Shown here: positions 36,068-43,703 of the stretch, piece by piece | Position numbering within the stretch: position 1 is the stretch's first letter | Layout of the letters: each line of letters begins with the position of its first letter | Assembly (NCBI GenBank): GCA_043809745.1 | Contig: JBDROU010000033.1 | Location: 20,077 to 84,076, forward strand | Length of the DNA: 64,000 nucleotides | Source: JBDROU01 sp043809745 [NCBI: bacterium] | GTDB taxonomy: Bacteria; Elusimicrobiota; JBDRMW01 | Direction: 5' to 3' | Program-made: the position numbers and the translations under genes | The notes under the pieces: model-generated | The model's database searches: none | Seen by the model: the letters and a program-made list of their open reading frames with translations, nothing else | What the model was told of the DNA's origin: nothing

Positions 36068-36766
36068 ATGGAATTATTTTGGCAGCTCATGCTAGCGCAT
36101 TTTTTGGCAGATTTTTCTCTGCAATCTGCAGCCCTGGTATATTTAAAAAAAGAGAATTTATGGGGTATTTTACTGCATACCTCAATATTCACATTTACAA
36201 GCTGCGCTATATCCTGGAAAATTCTCGGTATTGAATGGGTTGTATGTGGAGTTCCTATATATGGGTGGATTTTTGTTGGAATTCTCAGTATTTTTCATTT
36301 CTTTGTTGATTGGCTGAAGGTTGTAATCACAAATAAACACCCAAAGCTAGATAATTTGTTATTATTTGTAGTAGATCAATTTCTGCATGTAGTATTAATA
36401 TTTGGATTATTTAATTATAAAGATTTTTTTAATTTTTACGAGTACAAAGTATGGATTCTTTTGCTGATTTTCATAGGTTTATCGCATTTCCTTACAATAG
36501 TCATATTTTATATTGAAAAAGATTTAAAGAGGGAAAAGCATTTAGATAGAGAAAAGAAATATATATTAATCGCGGATCGTTTAGTGGTAGGATTGGCTTT
36601 CTTAATAACCGGCACATGGTGGATCGTATTTATCGCAGGCTGGATGCTAAATACATTTTTAATGAGATTAAAACATAAAGTTGAATATTCATATTTTGAG
36701 CTCATTGTAGGATATTTAGCGGCAATACTATTAGGCTTTTGCGCAAGAATCGTCTACTTCAATTAA
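36068..36766 (+). CDS. DUF3307-family membrane protein
   Basis: 232 residues with about six membrane segments. The N-terminal pattern LMLAHFLADFSLQS, followed by a His-containing helix LLHTSIFTFTSC and then HFFVDWLKV, is characteristic of DUF3307. The family has conserved His and Asp residues in membrane helices but no known function. The gene starts 24 bases after the cyclase and is the last of the operon. The 12 bases before the RAYT element hold no terminator that I can see. Confidence 0.75.
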   Translation: MELFWQLMLAHFLADFSLQSAALVYLKKENLWGILLHTSIFTFTSCAISWKILGIEWVVCGVPIYGWIFVGILSIFHFFVDWLKVVITNKHPKLDNLLLFVVDQFLHVVLIFGLFNYKDFFNFYEYKVWILLLIFIGLSHFLTIVIFYIEKDLKREKHLDREKKYILIADRLVVGLAFLITGTWWIVFIAGWMLNTFLMRLKHKVEYSYFELIVGYLAAILLGFCARIVYFN

Positions 36767-36778
36767 AAGAGTAAAAGA

Positions 36779-36804
36779 GGGGACGTTGCTGTCAGTATTG
36801 ACAG
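36779..36804 (+). repeat. Left inverted repeat of the RAYT element
   Basis: GGGGACGTTG followed by CTGTCA-GTAT-TGACAG, a perfect 6-bp hairpin with a four-base loop. It lies three bases past the transposase stop codon. Confidence 0.8.
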
Positions 36805-36806
36805 TT

Positions 36807-37820
36807 TTAAAAAGCGATAATTTCCTTAATAGATTTGTCGAAATACCTATCAAATTCCTTTTTGTTGCGTGTAAGCATTTTGCAAACAGCAGAATTACTC
36901 ATGTTTAGCAGTTGTGACACTTTTGTATTTGACATACCTAGTTTGTTTACTGCGATGTAAGCAATCAACGCCCGTGCATTTTTTGTGCGGCGGCTTATAT
37001 TCCCTTCCAATAAAATATTTTTGTTAACACCATAGTTTTTTGTTACTCGTTCAATTACTTCTTGTATGGATACATTTTCATCTTTTACTTCTATAGGGGG
37101 TTCATGATTATCAACCTGTAATAATGATATTTCTTTAATAAAGTTTGAATTTCCCAAAATTTGGCCATCAAACGGTTGATGGGGCTTTACATTAACCGAT
37201 AATTTATCCCTGTTCTCCATTTTTTTACTATTAATTAACTCTCCTCCCTCAAATTCCACATTATCATGAATGCCATCATTAATGAAATCCTCATAATTTT
37301 TGAGGGCATCTTGTTTTGTTTTTCCGAATAACTGCAGTATAACATCACGCTCATACCATGAATTATATTCATCACTCAACATAGCTCTATGGCTTGTCCA
37401 TGGGAATGATCCGAGCTCGTTTAATGATTTAACCAACTTTGCTTTTAATGGATTAAGATGGACGTAACGAACTAGTGGCAATAAATACGTGTCGCTATCA
37501 CATAATATTGATTTATATCTGTTTTGAAATAAATGTCCTTTACGCTTATGCTTTATATTATAATATACCGCATACCCAGTTAAAAGTGTGCGCATCATAT
37601 CTGATAATCCACTTTTTCCGCTTCGAATTATCATATGGGCATGGTTCGGCATGAGCGCCCACGCAAAACATTTTCCATCGCTTTGAACAACGACATCCTT
37701 TAATCGTTTAAGAAATTCTTTGTAATCCTGATTATCCCTATATATTATCTGGCCCTCAATCCCTCGAATTATTATGTGGTAAAGATATCCGGGTATATCA
37801 ATACGTGGCTTTCTTGGCAT
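36807..37820 (-). CDS. REP-associated tyrosine transposase (Y1/HUH) with DnaA-like C-terminal helix-turn-helix
   Basis: 337 residues. The N-terminal Y1_Tnp domain (about 1-145) has the start PRKPRIDIPGYLYHIIIRG, the HUH motif in ALMPNHAHMIIR, and the later conserved LVRYVHLNPLKAKLV. These transposases nick single-stranded DNA at hairpins with a Tyr nucleophile. The C-terminal part (about 245-325) is helical and resembles the DnaA C-terminal DNA-binding domain: VSIQEVIERVTKNYGV, RTKNARALIAYIAV, MSNTKVSQLLNMSNSAVCKML. That fusion is common in this transposase family. The coding region looks intact. There is no Shine-Dalgarno before the ATG, suggesting low expression. Confidence 0.9.
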   Translation of the reverse strand: MPRKPRIDIPGYLYHIIIRGIEGQIIYRDNQDYKEFLKRLKDVVVQSDGKCFAWALMPNHAHMIIRSGKSGLSDMMRTLLTGYAVYYNIKHKRKGHLFQNRYKSILCDSDTYLLPLVRYVHLNPLKAKLVKSLNELGSFPWTSHRAMLSDEYNSWYERDVILQLFGKTKQDALKNYEDFINDGIHDNVEFEGGELINSKKMENRDKLSVNVKPHQPFDGQILGNSNFIKEISLLQVDNHEPPIEVKDENVSIQEVIERVTKNYGVNKNILLEGNISRRTKNARALIAYIAVNKLGMSNTKVSQLLNMSNSAVCKMLTRNKKEFDRYFDKSIKEIIAF

Positions 37821-37849
37821 ATGTAAATTTTAGTAATTCATCAGAAAAG

Positions 37850-37874
37850 TGTCAATAGTGACAGCAACGTCCCC
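37850..37874 (-). repeat. Right inverted repeat of the RAYT element
   Basis: Complement of the left end with one mismatch (C for G in the hairpin loop region). It lies 29 bases upstream of the transposase start. Confidence 0.8.
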
Positions 37875-37879
37875 GGTAG

Positions 37880-38038
37880 TTAAAGGATATTTTTGTTTGT
37901 GGGTTTTCTTCTGTCTTTGCCGGAGCGTCTTTCTTTACCGCTTCTTCTTTCCGGTTTTATTGGGGCCAAGTCCTTAAGCTTCCTGCGGTCACCGCCCAGT
38001 CTTCGGTTTTTTATTACTCGCCTATCAACGAAACTCAT
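37880..38038 (-). CDS. Small Arg-rich protein with RRxGxxRR repeats
   Basis: A 52-residue, strongly basic reading frame. It begins MSFVDRRVIKNRRLGGDRRK and continues to RRSGKERRSGKDRRK. GGAGA lies eight bases before the ATG, a better ribosome-binding site than most genes here have. The repeated R-R-x-G-x-x-R-R pattern is seen in many short bacterial proteins and tails without a defined function. The opposite strand is also open for 60 codons (37893-38075) but gives a hydrophobic nonsense-like protein with no start site. The stop codon lies five bases from the RAYT right end, so the element may have inserted at or near the original 3' end. The 140 bases upstream (38039-38178) are AT-rich with nothing recognisable. 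Confidence 0.65.
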   Translation of the reverse strand: MSFVDRRVIKNRRLGGDRRKLKDLAPIKPERRSGKERRSGKDRRKPTNKNIL

Positions 38039-38178
38039 ATTTTATTTCTCCATTAAAAAATTAGAAAAAACATAAAAATTATACTTTATTATAATAAAAC
38101 TATAAAACCAGTACAAATAAAATTTAAAAATATTCAATACTTAAACTGCCGCACTTTTAGGGGATAATTTATTTATTA

Positions 38179-38883
38179 TTACATGCTGGTAGTGAGTTGT
38201 CTTTTCTTGATAGGCGCATCATTTGTTTGAGCAACTGTATTTAAAACAGAGGTGCACTTTGCGGTCAATAGTTTGCCAATCTCTTCTATTCTGGTCTTTA
38301 TGATTTTCTCAGCACCGTTGTTTGAGAATTGCGTAAATCCTAGAATCTTGGCAAAATCCATGTATGCATTGACAATTTTGCCTAATTTATTGCCGTTATT
38401 AAGATACATGGATATTAAGCTTTCATTAATATTCAAGAGCAATTTTGTATCTAAACCAATTAATCTTTTCTTGATAGTCCCCATCTGTTTCTGATACTCG
38501 CTTTCAAGGGGGATTTGAAGGGCAAATTCGATAGTGCTTATAAAATTCCTAACTTTAGTCCTGTTTTTAATATTTTGGATGAAATTTTTTGATTTAGAAT
38601 CAAAGTATATTTCCGCGCTGACCCATATTTCTGATAGCCAGGGTATGTTTGGAGATAATTCATTAAACCAAACCTCATGTTGAGATCTTTCCTTAAATAC
38701 CAGATCAAGCTGGCTGACATTTGCGGGGGCAAGCGCGTGCGATGCGTTATAGTTGAGGGTTAAAGGTGTTTCCCCAGCTATTTTTATATAGGTGCATATG
38801 CTCCCATAGCCGACAATGCCTATAAACACGACAAATATTATCAGCAGTTTTTCGTATAAAAAAGTTTGAGATGGTTTTTTCAT
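38179..38883 (-). CDS. Membrane-anchored hypothetical protein
   Basis: 234 residues. One membrane segment at about 12-32 (LLIIFVVFIGIVGYGSICTY) is followed by a mostly helical extracytoplasmic domain with conserved-looking Trp/Pro (WFNELSPNIPWLSEIW). No domain is recognised. GGAAAGGAA lies upstream of the ATG and a TATAAT further up, so it is probably transcribed on its own. It is separated from the RAYT element by the 52-residue gene. Confidence 0.7.
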   Translation of the reverse strand: MKKPSQTFLYEKLLIIFVVFIGIVGYGSICTYIKIAGETPLTLNYNASHALAPANVSQLDLVFKERSQHEVWFNELSPNIPWLSEIWVSAEIYFDSKSKNFIQNIKNRTKVRNFISTIEFALQIPLESEYQKQMGTIKKRLIGLDTKLLLNINESLISMYLNNGNKLGKIVNAYMDFAKILGFTQFSNNGAEKIIKTRIEEIGKLLTAKCTSVLNTVAQTNDAPIKKRQLTTSM

Positions 38884-38916
38884 AGCTTATGTTCCTTTCC
38901 ATATTCTTACAATCAT

Positions 38917-38922
38917 ATTATA
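38917..38922 (-). promoter_or_regulatory. Probable -10 element for the membrane-anchored hypothetical gene
   Basis: The minus strand reads TATAAT, 33 bases before the ATG at 38883. No good -35 is visible at 16-18 bases. The rest of the 184-base divergent gap (38884-39067) contains the promoter of the plus-strand beta-helix gene. Confidence 0.4.
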
Positions 38923-39002
38923 CAAACCGAGTATGATGTCCTTGTAAAGTAAATGTTAAAATTTTGTTAAAATTAAAATCTTATTTTCTCAGTAAAAAAT
39001 GA

Positions 39003-39031
39003 TTGTTTTATATACGAATAAGTGCTATAAT
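39003..39031 (+). promoter_or_regulatory. Promoter of the second surface-protein locus
   Basis: TTGTTT at 39003-39008, a 17-base spacer, and a perfect TATAAT at 39026-39031. Start near 39038 gives a 30-base leader to the ATG at 39068 with AAAGAGA upstream. No CRP-like box is seen here, unlike the first PorV operon. Confidence 0.55.
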
Positions 39032-39067
39032 AAAACCCGGAAAATCAAAATTTAGAACCAAAGAGAA

Positions 39068-40816
39068 ATGCTAAAGAAATTATGTGTTTCTGTTGCATTA
39101 TCCATGCTTTATATTCCATCCATAGGTATGTCTGTACAGTCAAGGTCTGCACAGACTCTGCTAACTTGGCCAGAGGACTCTACTTTACTTGTACTTGAAA
39201 GAGCAGACTCTCCCTTTTATATTCAGGATGATTTTTTAGTAAAACCCGGTAATGTTATGGTAATCAATCCCGGGGTTAAGCTCATATTTAATGAAAATAC
39301 AGGCCTTATTGTAGAGGGAAGGTTAATTGCAACAGGAAGAAGGGAAAGCAGAATTACATTCACCAGCGAGAGTAATAATTTTAAATGGAAAGGTATATAT
39401 TTGAATAATGCTGAAAAAACAAATAAATTTCAATTCTGCGATATATTTTACGGTAAAGGCCAAAATATGGATGTAACAGGCAAAAATGAGTTTGATACAG
39501 TTGGCGGAGGTATTGCTATAAGCAGCTCTTCTGCAATCATAGAGTACTGTTCTATAAAGGAAAATGAAGCAAACAAAGGCGGCGCAATTTTCGCGCAGGA
39601 CTCAGAGCTGTATTGCCGTGGAAACAGCATAAAGAAAAACTCAAGTATTGAAGGGGGAGCATTATACAGCGTGTTTGGGAAAGCAGTTTTCATTAATAAT
39701 AGGATAGAGCATAATGAGGCCAGCAATATTGGAGGCGCAGTAATCTCTTTCGGCAGCAAATTGGAATTTGTCCGTAACAGAATTGTGGATAATAAAGCGC
39801 AGGTAGAAGGCGGAATATATCAGCAGGGCTCTTCGGTAGAGTATAAATATAACAATATATCCAGAAACAGCGGAAAAGAAGTTAAGAAGGAGCTGATCAG
39901 CGCAATCATTCGTGAAGTTCCCTATTTGTTATCAAAAGGGGAATTAGACAATAAAGAGTTAGAAGTTGATGCTAAAATTCAGGAAAAAGATACAGGTGAA
40001 CAAATAGTAAAGGAACTTACAAAGGAGGATATATTAGAGTTAATTAAAAAAATAGATACAAAATTTATACTTCCTGAGGAGTTTTCTCCTTACACTATAA
40101 AGGAAAGCATTGTTATCACGCCCAGCGGCAGCCTGACTATTCAACCCGGCGTAGTATTAAATATGGCGAAAAATACCGGCATTATTGTAAAGGGTAAGCT
40201 GGTTGCCAGGGGAGAAAAAACAAACAAAATCTATATAAATTCATTGGATGAGAAAAAGCCTTGGAATAATATTACATTTTGGAAGTCAGATAGGGGTAAT
40301 ATAATTGAATATTGCGTAATAACCGGGGGTTTGGGAAGAATGATGAAGGTTAACGGTGATGCGGCTTTTAAGGGAGGGGGTGCGTTAGCGGTAGTGGACT
40401 CGGAACTGAAGGTAAGCAACTCGATGTTTGAAGTAAATACTGCTTCTTACGGAGGAGCAATATTTGCGGAAAACGCTGATATAACTATCGAAAATAATTC
40501 GTTTCAAAAAAATAAGGCGCAAACGGATGGAGGTGCGTTATTCGCCAGATTGTCTTTCTTAAGTATTTTAAACAATGATTTTCTGGAAAATGAATCCAAG
40601 CATGACGGGGGAGCTATATATCTGTATCAGTCCGATCCAGAAATAACCGGGAATAATATTTACAGGACGGACTCCCAAGCAAATAAAACAGTTATTATGT
40701 GCCACGGCTCTAAGCCGATAATTAAGAACAACCAGATACACAGCGAAGGAAGAAAAATTGTAGTTAAACCGGATAACGAATCCCGAGTGAAGAGGACGGT
40801 TATTCCGGTGTTTTAG
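39068..40816 (+). CDS. Right-handed parallel beta-helix protein, Pmp-like, internally duplicated
   Basis: 582 residues with a signal peptide (about 1-22). Two homologous halves, about 55-275 and 340-570, each begin with a 'PGV-x-L-x-x-x-x-x-TG-I-I-V-x-G-K/R-L' entry strand (INPGVKLIFNENTGLIVEGR and IQPGVVLNMAKNTGIIVKGK). Each continues with beta-helix rungs containing GGAI/GGAL and F-x-x-N motifs, for example ANKGGAIFAQDSELYCRGNS and ASYGGAIFAENADI. This motif pair is typical of chlamydial polymorphic membrane proteins and related adhesins. A helical linker (about 280-335) separates the halves. No autotransporter barrel follows, and there is no FlgD-Ig tail, so the export route is unclear. 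Adhesion is the likely role. Confidence 0.75.
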   Translation: MLKKLCVSVALSMLYIPSIGMSVQSRSAQTLLTWPEDSTLLVLERADSPFYIQDDFLVKPGNVMVINPGVKLIFNENTGLIVEGRLIATGRRESRITFTSESNNFKWKGIYLNNAEKTNKFQFCDIFYGKGQNMDVTGKNEFDTVGGGIAISSSSAIIEYCSIKENEANKGGAIFAQDSELYCRGNSIKKNSSIEGGALYSVFGKAVFINNRIEHNEASNIGGAVISFGSKLEFVRNRIVDNKAQVEGGIYQQGSSVEYKYNNISRNSGKEVKKELISAIIREVPYLLSKGELDNKELEVDAKIQEKDTGEQIVKELTKEDILELIKKIDTKFILPEEFSPYTIKESIVITPSGSLTIQPGVVLNMAKNTGIIVKGKLVARGEKTNKIYINSLDEKKPWNNITFWKSDRGNIIEYCVITGGLGRMMKVNGDAAFKGGGALAVVDSELKVSNSMFEVNTASYGGAIFAENADITIENNSFQKNKAQTDGGALFARLSFLSILNNDFLENESKHDGGAIYLYQSDPEITGNNIYRTDSQANKTVIMCHGSKPIIKNNQIHSEGRKIVVKPDNESRVKRTVIPVF

Positions 40817-40844
40817 AGCTAAAAAAACTTTACAGGAATTTTAC

Positions 40845-41777
40845 ATGGACTTTACATCAACTTGGTACAATTTATCCATTCGAATTCAAAGAAAAGTAAA
40901 ATGCAAAGAAAGGGGTTTTTATATTCGTATTTTTATAATTTTAATATTTGCATCTTTGGCAGGTATTTCAATTGTTAAATCAGAAAATATTGCGGAACAA
41001 TATATAAACAATGATCAACTTTATGTAGGGCTGGTACTCTCGAACGGAGACAAAACAATGATTGTTGATGTCCCAGAAGGAAGTATTGGAACCGATGCAA
41101 CCCTAAAGGTAAGCTTTGCGCCTCTTACCGATAATCTTACACAAAGCATAACAGAACTTCAGAATTCGCTTAACAATCTGCCTTCAAACTTAAAATATTT
41201 TACGAACTATTTGTATGAAGTAGCCGTATTCACCGGCAGTGATCCGAGAACAAACGATTTTTTAATTTCTTTGCGCATAAAATTAAATTTTGATGATTCA
41301 GATAATGACGGTTATATAGATACATCTAATCCATTAATTTTTAATAATAAGTTAGAAGCATATTTTTTGTCAGATAACGGCAGTTGGCAATTAATAGAGG
41401 ACCAATCAACAAATACCTCTGATAACTCAATAACTCTGTTTATTAACGGCCCTGTAACTTTAGCCCTGCTTGGTGAAGCAAATTACTCGGATAGTGTGGA
41501 TACGGTTGTAATTTATCCGAATCCTTTTAAGGGAAATAACTCTGGTAAATTCAGTTCTTCGGTTATGCGCTTCAACAAAATACCGACTGATGCCGTAATC
41601 AAAATTTATAATCTGGCGGGTGAGCTTATTAAAGAACTCAGGGAAACAGACACTGATGGTTTATTGGAATGGGATGTGAAAAATAAAAGCGGTAAAGATG
41701 TTGCAAGCGGGGTATATTTAGCATTAATTGAAGGAAGCAACAAAGATAAAATATATAAATTTGCGGTTGAAAGATAA
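40845..41777 (+). CDS. Secreted protein with FlgD-Ig-like C-terminal sorting domain
   Basis: 310 residues. A hydrophobic signal segment (about 28-45, IRIFIILIFASLAGISIV) follows a long basic N-terminus; AGGAA lies seven bases before the ATG. The middle (about 60-215) has strand-rich sequence with DSDNDGYID, a Ca2+-binding-like loop. The last 90 residues are a FlgD-Ig-like domain: IYPNPFK, IYNLAGELIKEL, then DVASGVYLALIEG. The same tail ends the 5600-residue protein and the protein at 43704. It may be an S-layer-like or cargo protein of the PorV-associated export route (inference). Confidence 0.7.
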   Translation: MDFTSTWYNLSIRIQRKVKCKERGFYIRIFIILIFASLAGISIVKSENIAEQYINNDQLYVGLVLSNGDKTMIVDVPEGSIGTDATLKVSFAPLTDNLTQSITELQNSLNNLPSNLKYFTNYLYEVAVFTGSDPRTNDFLISLRIKLNFDDSDNDGYIDTSNPLIFNNKLEAYFLSDNGSWQLIEDQSTNTSDNSITLFINGPVTLALLGEANYSDSVDTVVIYPNPFKGNNSGKFSSSVMRFNKIPTDAVIKIYNLAGELIKELRETDTDGLLEWDVKNKSGKDVASGVYLALIEGSNKDKIYKFAVER

Positions 41778-41834
41778 CAAAACTCAGGCTGTTTAGGATT
41801 ATTAATATTATTTGATTAGAAAAGGAGAAAACTT

Positions 41835-43700
41835 ATGAAAAAAGTTTTTAAGATTATTTTGGTTTTAGGTCTGATAAGCTCTGCTGCTTATATTTATTCC
41901 GCTGATGTCCCGAACATTATCAATTATCAGGGGCTAATAACAAATGATGGGATTCCTCTAAACGGGGAATATACTGTGGAATTTATATTTTTTGACAGCG
42001 AATCAGATGGAACTGATTTAACTGGGAAAATAACAATATCAAATCAGCCAATTAGTGATGGTGTTTTAAGCGCTACAATTAACGTCAGTTCTGCTGTATT
42101 CAAAAATAATACTAATGTTTGGCTCGAAGTTAATGTAGATGGGCAGATCTTTCCCAGACAGCAAATAGCTAGTGTTGGTTACGCGCTCCGCGCTCAAACA
42201 GCAGCATCGGTAGACGCAGTAGATTTTACTCTCGATCCAGGAGAGAAATTATATTTGGATGCTGGCAGTGATACCTATATTCATGAGAGCGCTGCCGACC
42301 AGATACAGCTCACTACCGGGGACAGTCCAGCGCTTACTGTTAGTTCCACAAAGGTGGAATTAGGCCCTGAAGCTGATCTGTCTGTTGATCCAGAAAGAAA
42401 ACTTTTTCTGGACGGAGGTGATGATACCTTTATTCGAGAGAGCGCTTCGGACAGGATACAGCTTACTGTCGGGAATACACCAGCGGCGACTTTTGCTCCG
42501 ACAAAGGTGGAATGTGCTCCCAATGCCGATTTCTCTGTTGACCCGAAGAAAAAAATATTTTTAGATGGAGGCGGTGATACATATATTAATGAGAGCGCTC
42601 CCAACCAGGTACAGTTCACTGTCGGAGACAGCTCCGCAGTTACCGTCACCCCCACACAGGTGCAGTTAGGAGCCGATGTTAATCTCTCAGTTAATTCGGA
42701 TAAAAAACTTTTTCTTGACGGAGGCGGTGATACCTGGATACAGGAAAGAGCCGGAGGCAATGTCATTGATTTCTATGCTACTGGTTCCCGTATGCTTGCT
42801 CTAACCGGGGCAGGGCTTCGTGTCTATGACTCTAATATAGAAATGGACTCGGGCAGCAAGTTGTTTCTGGATGGCGGTGATGATACATATATATTAGAAA
42901 AATCAGAAAATGAGTTTGGCATATGGACAGGCGGCAGCGAAGCCATGTCTTGTGATCTAAATGATTTTGATATTACCGGTGATCTTAATATCATCTCTGG
43001 CAGGAAAGTTTATTTGGATGGCGGCGGGGATACTTATATCGGGGAAAGTTCAGAAAATTTATTGAACTTTACTGTAGGTGGTAATGAAATATTAAAAATG
43101 AATCAATTCTCAATTTTAGCACTTGATGGGAAAACAGGTAATCCAGCATATTCATTTAAGAACGATGCAGATACAGGTTTTTCATGGGCAACTATAGATG
43201 GTGTAATCAATGTAGTTTGCAATAATACTGTACCACTTCAGGTGTCTCCGACACAACTAGGTTGTTATACAGATATTGCTCAAAAAGCTTTTGTTGGTGC
43301 AGGCTTAAATATAGGTAGTGGTACTAATTGGTTCAATACTGTTTATGCATCTGCTTTTACTCAATTGAGCCGTAAATCTCTAAAAAAGGATATAGATTAT
43401 TTATACCCGACAATATCAGCAGATACATTTACAGATGATGACTATGATGCTTTGCCGAAAATGGCAAAATATCGGTATAAAACTGATTCATCTGATGCGC
43501 CTTTAAGACTGGGGTATATATTGCAAGATGACAATGAAACTGTTTTCGGCAACCTGCCTTATGTTTACAAAAACGTCGATTCAATAAACGAGGTTTCTCA
43601 AGCTTCATTGACCGCATATATGATAGAAATGATACGGCATTTGAACGAGAGAGTAAATGATCTTGAAGAAAGATTAAGCAAATATGAAAAGGCAAAATAA
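41835..43700 (+). CDS. Fibre-like repeat protein with S74 intramolecular chaperone domain
   Basis: 621 residues with a signal peptide (about 1-23) and a strong AAAGGAGAAAA site. An Ig-like start (NIINYQGLITNDG to about 130) is typical of secreted proteins of this kind. Six repeats of about 51 residues (140-420) each open K-L-F-L-D-G-G-x-D-T-Y-I. The C-terminus (about 505-621) is a peptidase S74/intramolecular chaperone domain starting LSRKSLKKDI, with Ser512 and Lys517 five apart, as in phage tail-fibre and endosialidase chaperones. It ends in a coiled coil (MIRHLNERVNDLEERLSKYE). S74 domains trimerise fibres and then cut themselves off. A trimeric surface fibre is therefore likely. No phage genes are nearby. 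Confidence 0.8.
   Translation: MKKVFKIILVLGLISSAAYIYSADVPNIINYQGLITNDGIPLNGEYTVEFIFFDSESDGTDLTGKITISNQPISDGVLSATINVSSAVFKNNTNVWLEVNVDGQIFPRQQIASVGYALRAQTAASVDAVDFTLDPGEKLYLDAGSDTYIHESAADQIQLTTGDSPALTVSSTKVELGPEADLSVDPERKLFLDGGDDTFIRESASDRIQLTVGNTPAATFAPTKVECAPNADFSVDPKKKIFLDGGGDTYINESAPNQVQFTVGDSSAVTVTPTQVQLGADVNLSVNSDKKLFLDGGGDTWIQERAGGNVIDFYATGSRMLALTGAGLRVYDSNIEMDSGSKLFLDGGDDTYILEKSENEFGIWTGGSEAMSCDLNDFDITGDLNIISGRKVYLDGGGDTYIGESSENLLNFTVGGNEILKMNQFSILALDGKTGNPAYSFKNDADTGFSWATIDGVINVVCNNTVPLQVSPTQLGCYTDIAQKAFVGAGLNIGSGTNWFNTVYASAFTQLSRKSLKKDIDYLYPTISADTFTDDDYDALPKMAKYRYKTDSSDAPLRLGYILQDDNETVFGNLPYVYKNVDSINEVSQASLTAYMIEMIRHLNERVNDLEERLSKYEKAK
42240..43060 (+). repeat. Six tandem 51-residue repeats in the S74 fibre gene
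   Basis: Units start near 42247, 42400, 42550, 42700, 42855 and 43008. The core is LFLDGG-x-DTYI-x-ES, followed by a strand pair and T-K-V-E-L in the first three. The repeats probably add length to a trimeric beta-solenoid shaft. Confidence 0.75.
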
Positions 43701-43703
43701 ATT

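Larger units (their letters stand above)
36779..37874. mobile_element. RAYT (REP-associated tyrosine transposase) element with terminal inverted repeats
   Basis: A 1096-bp element bounded by inverted copies of GGGGACGTTGCTGTCA-N-TATTGACA: left 36779-36803, right 37850-37874, with 24 of 25 positions matching. Each end contains a short palindrome (TGTCA-x-TAT-TGACA) that can fold as a hairpin, as REP ends do. It encodes one transposase on the minus strand. I see no target-site duplication, as expected for HUH elements. The right end stops five bases before the stop codon of the 52-residue gene. Confidence 0.8.

Noticed and set aside
37893-38075. Plus-strand 60-codon frame opposite the small Arg-rich gene
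   Set aside because: It has no start signal and poor composition; the opposite strand has a clear ribosome-binding site and a patterned protein.
42281-42766. Antisense frame of 161 codons in the fibre gene
   Set aside because: It mirrors the 51-residue repeats of the sense gene, has low-complexity Ser/Pro/Leu composition and no ribosome site; it is a by-product of the repeats.
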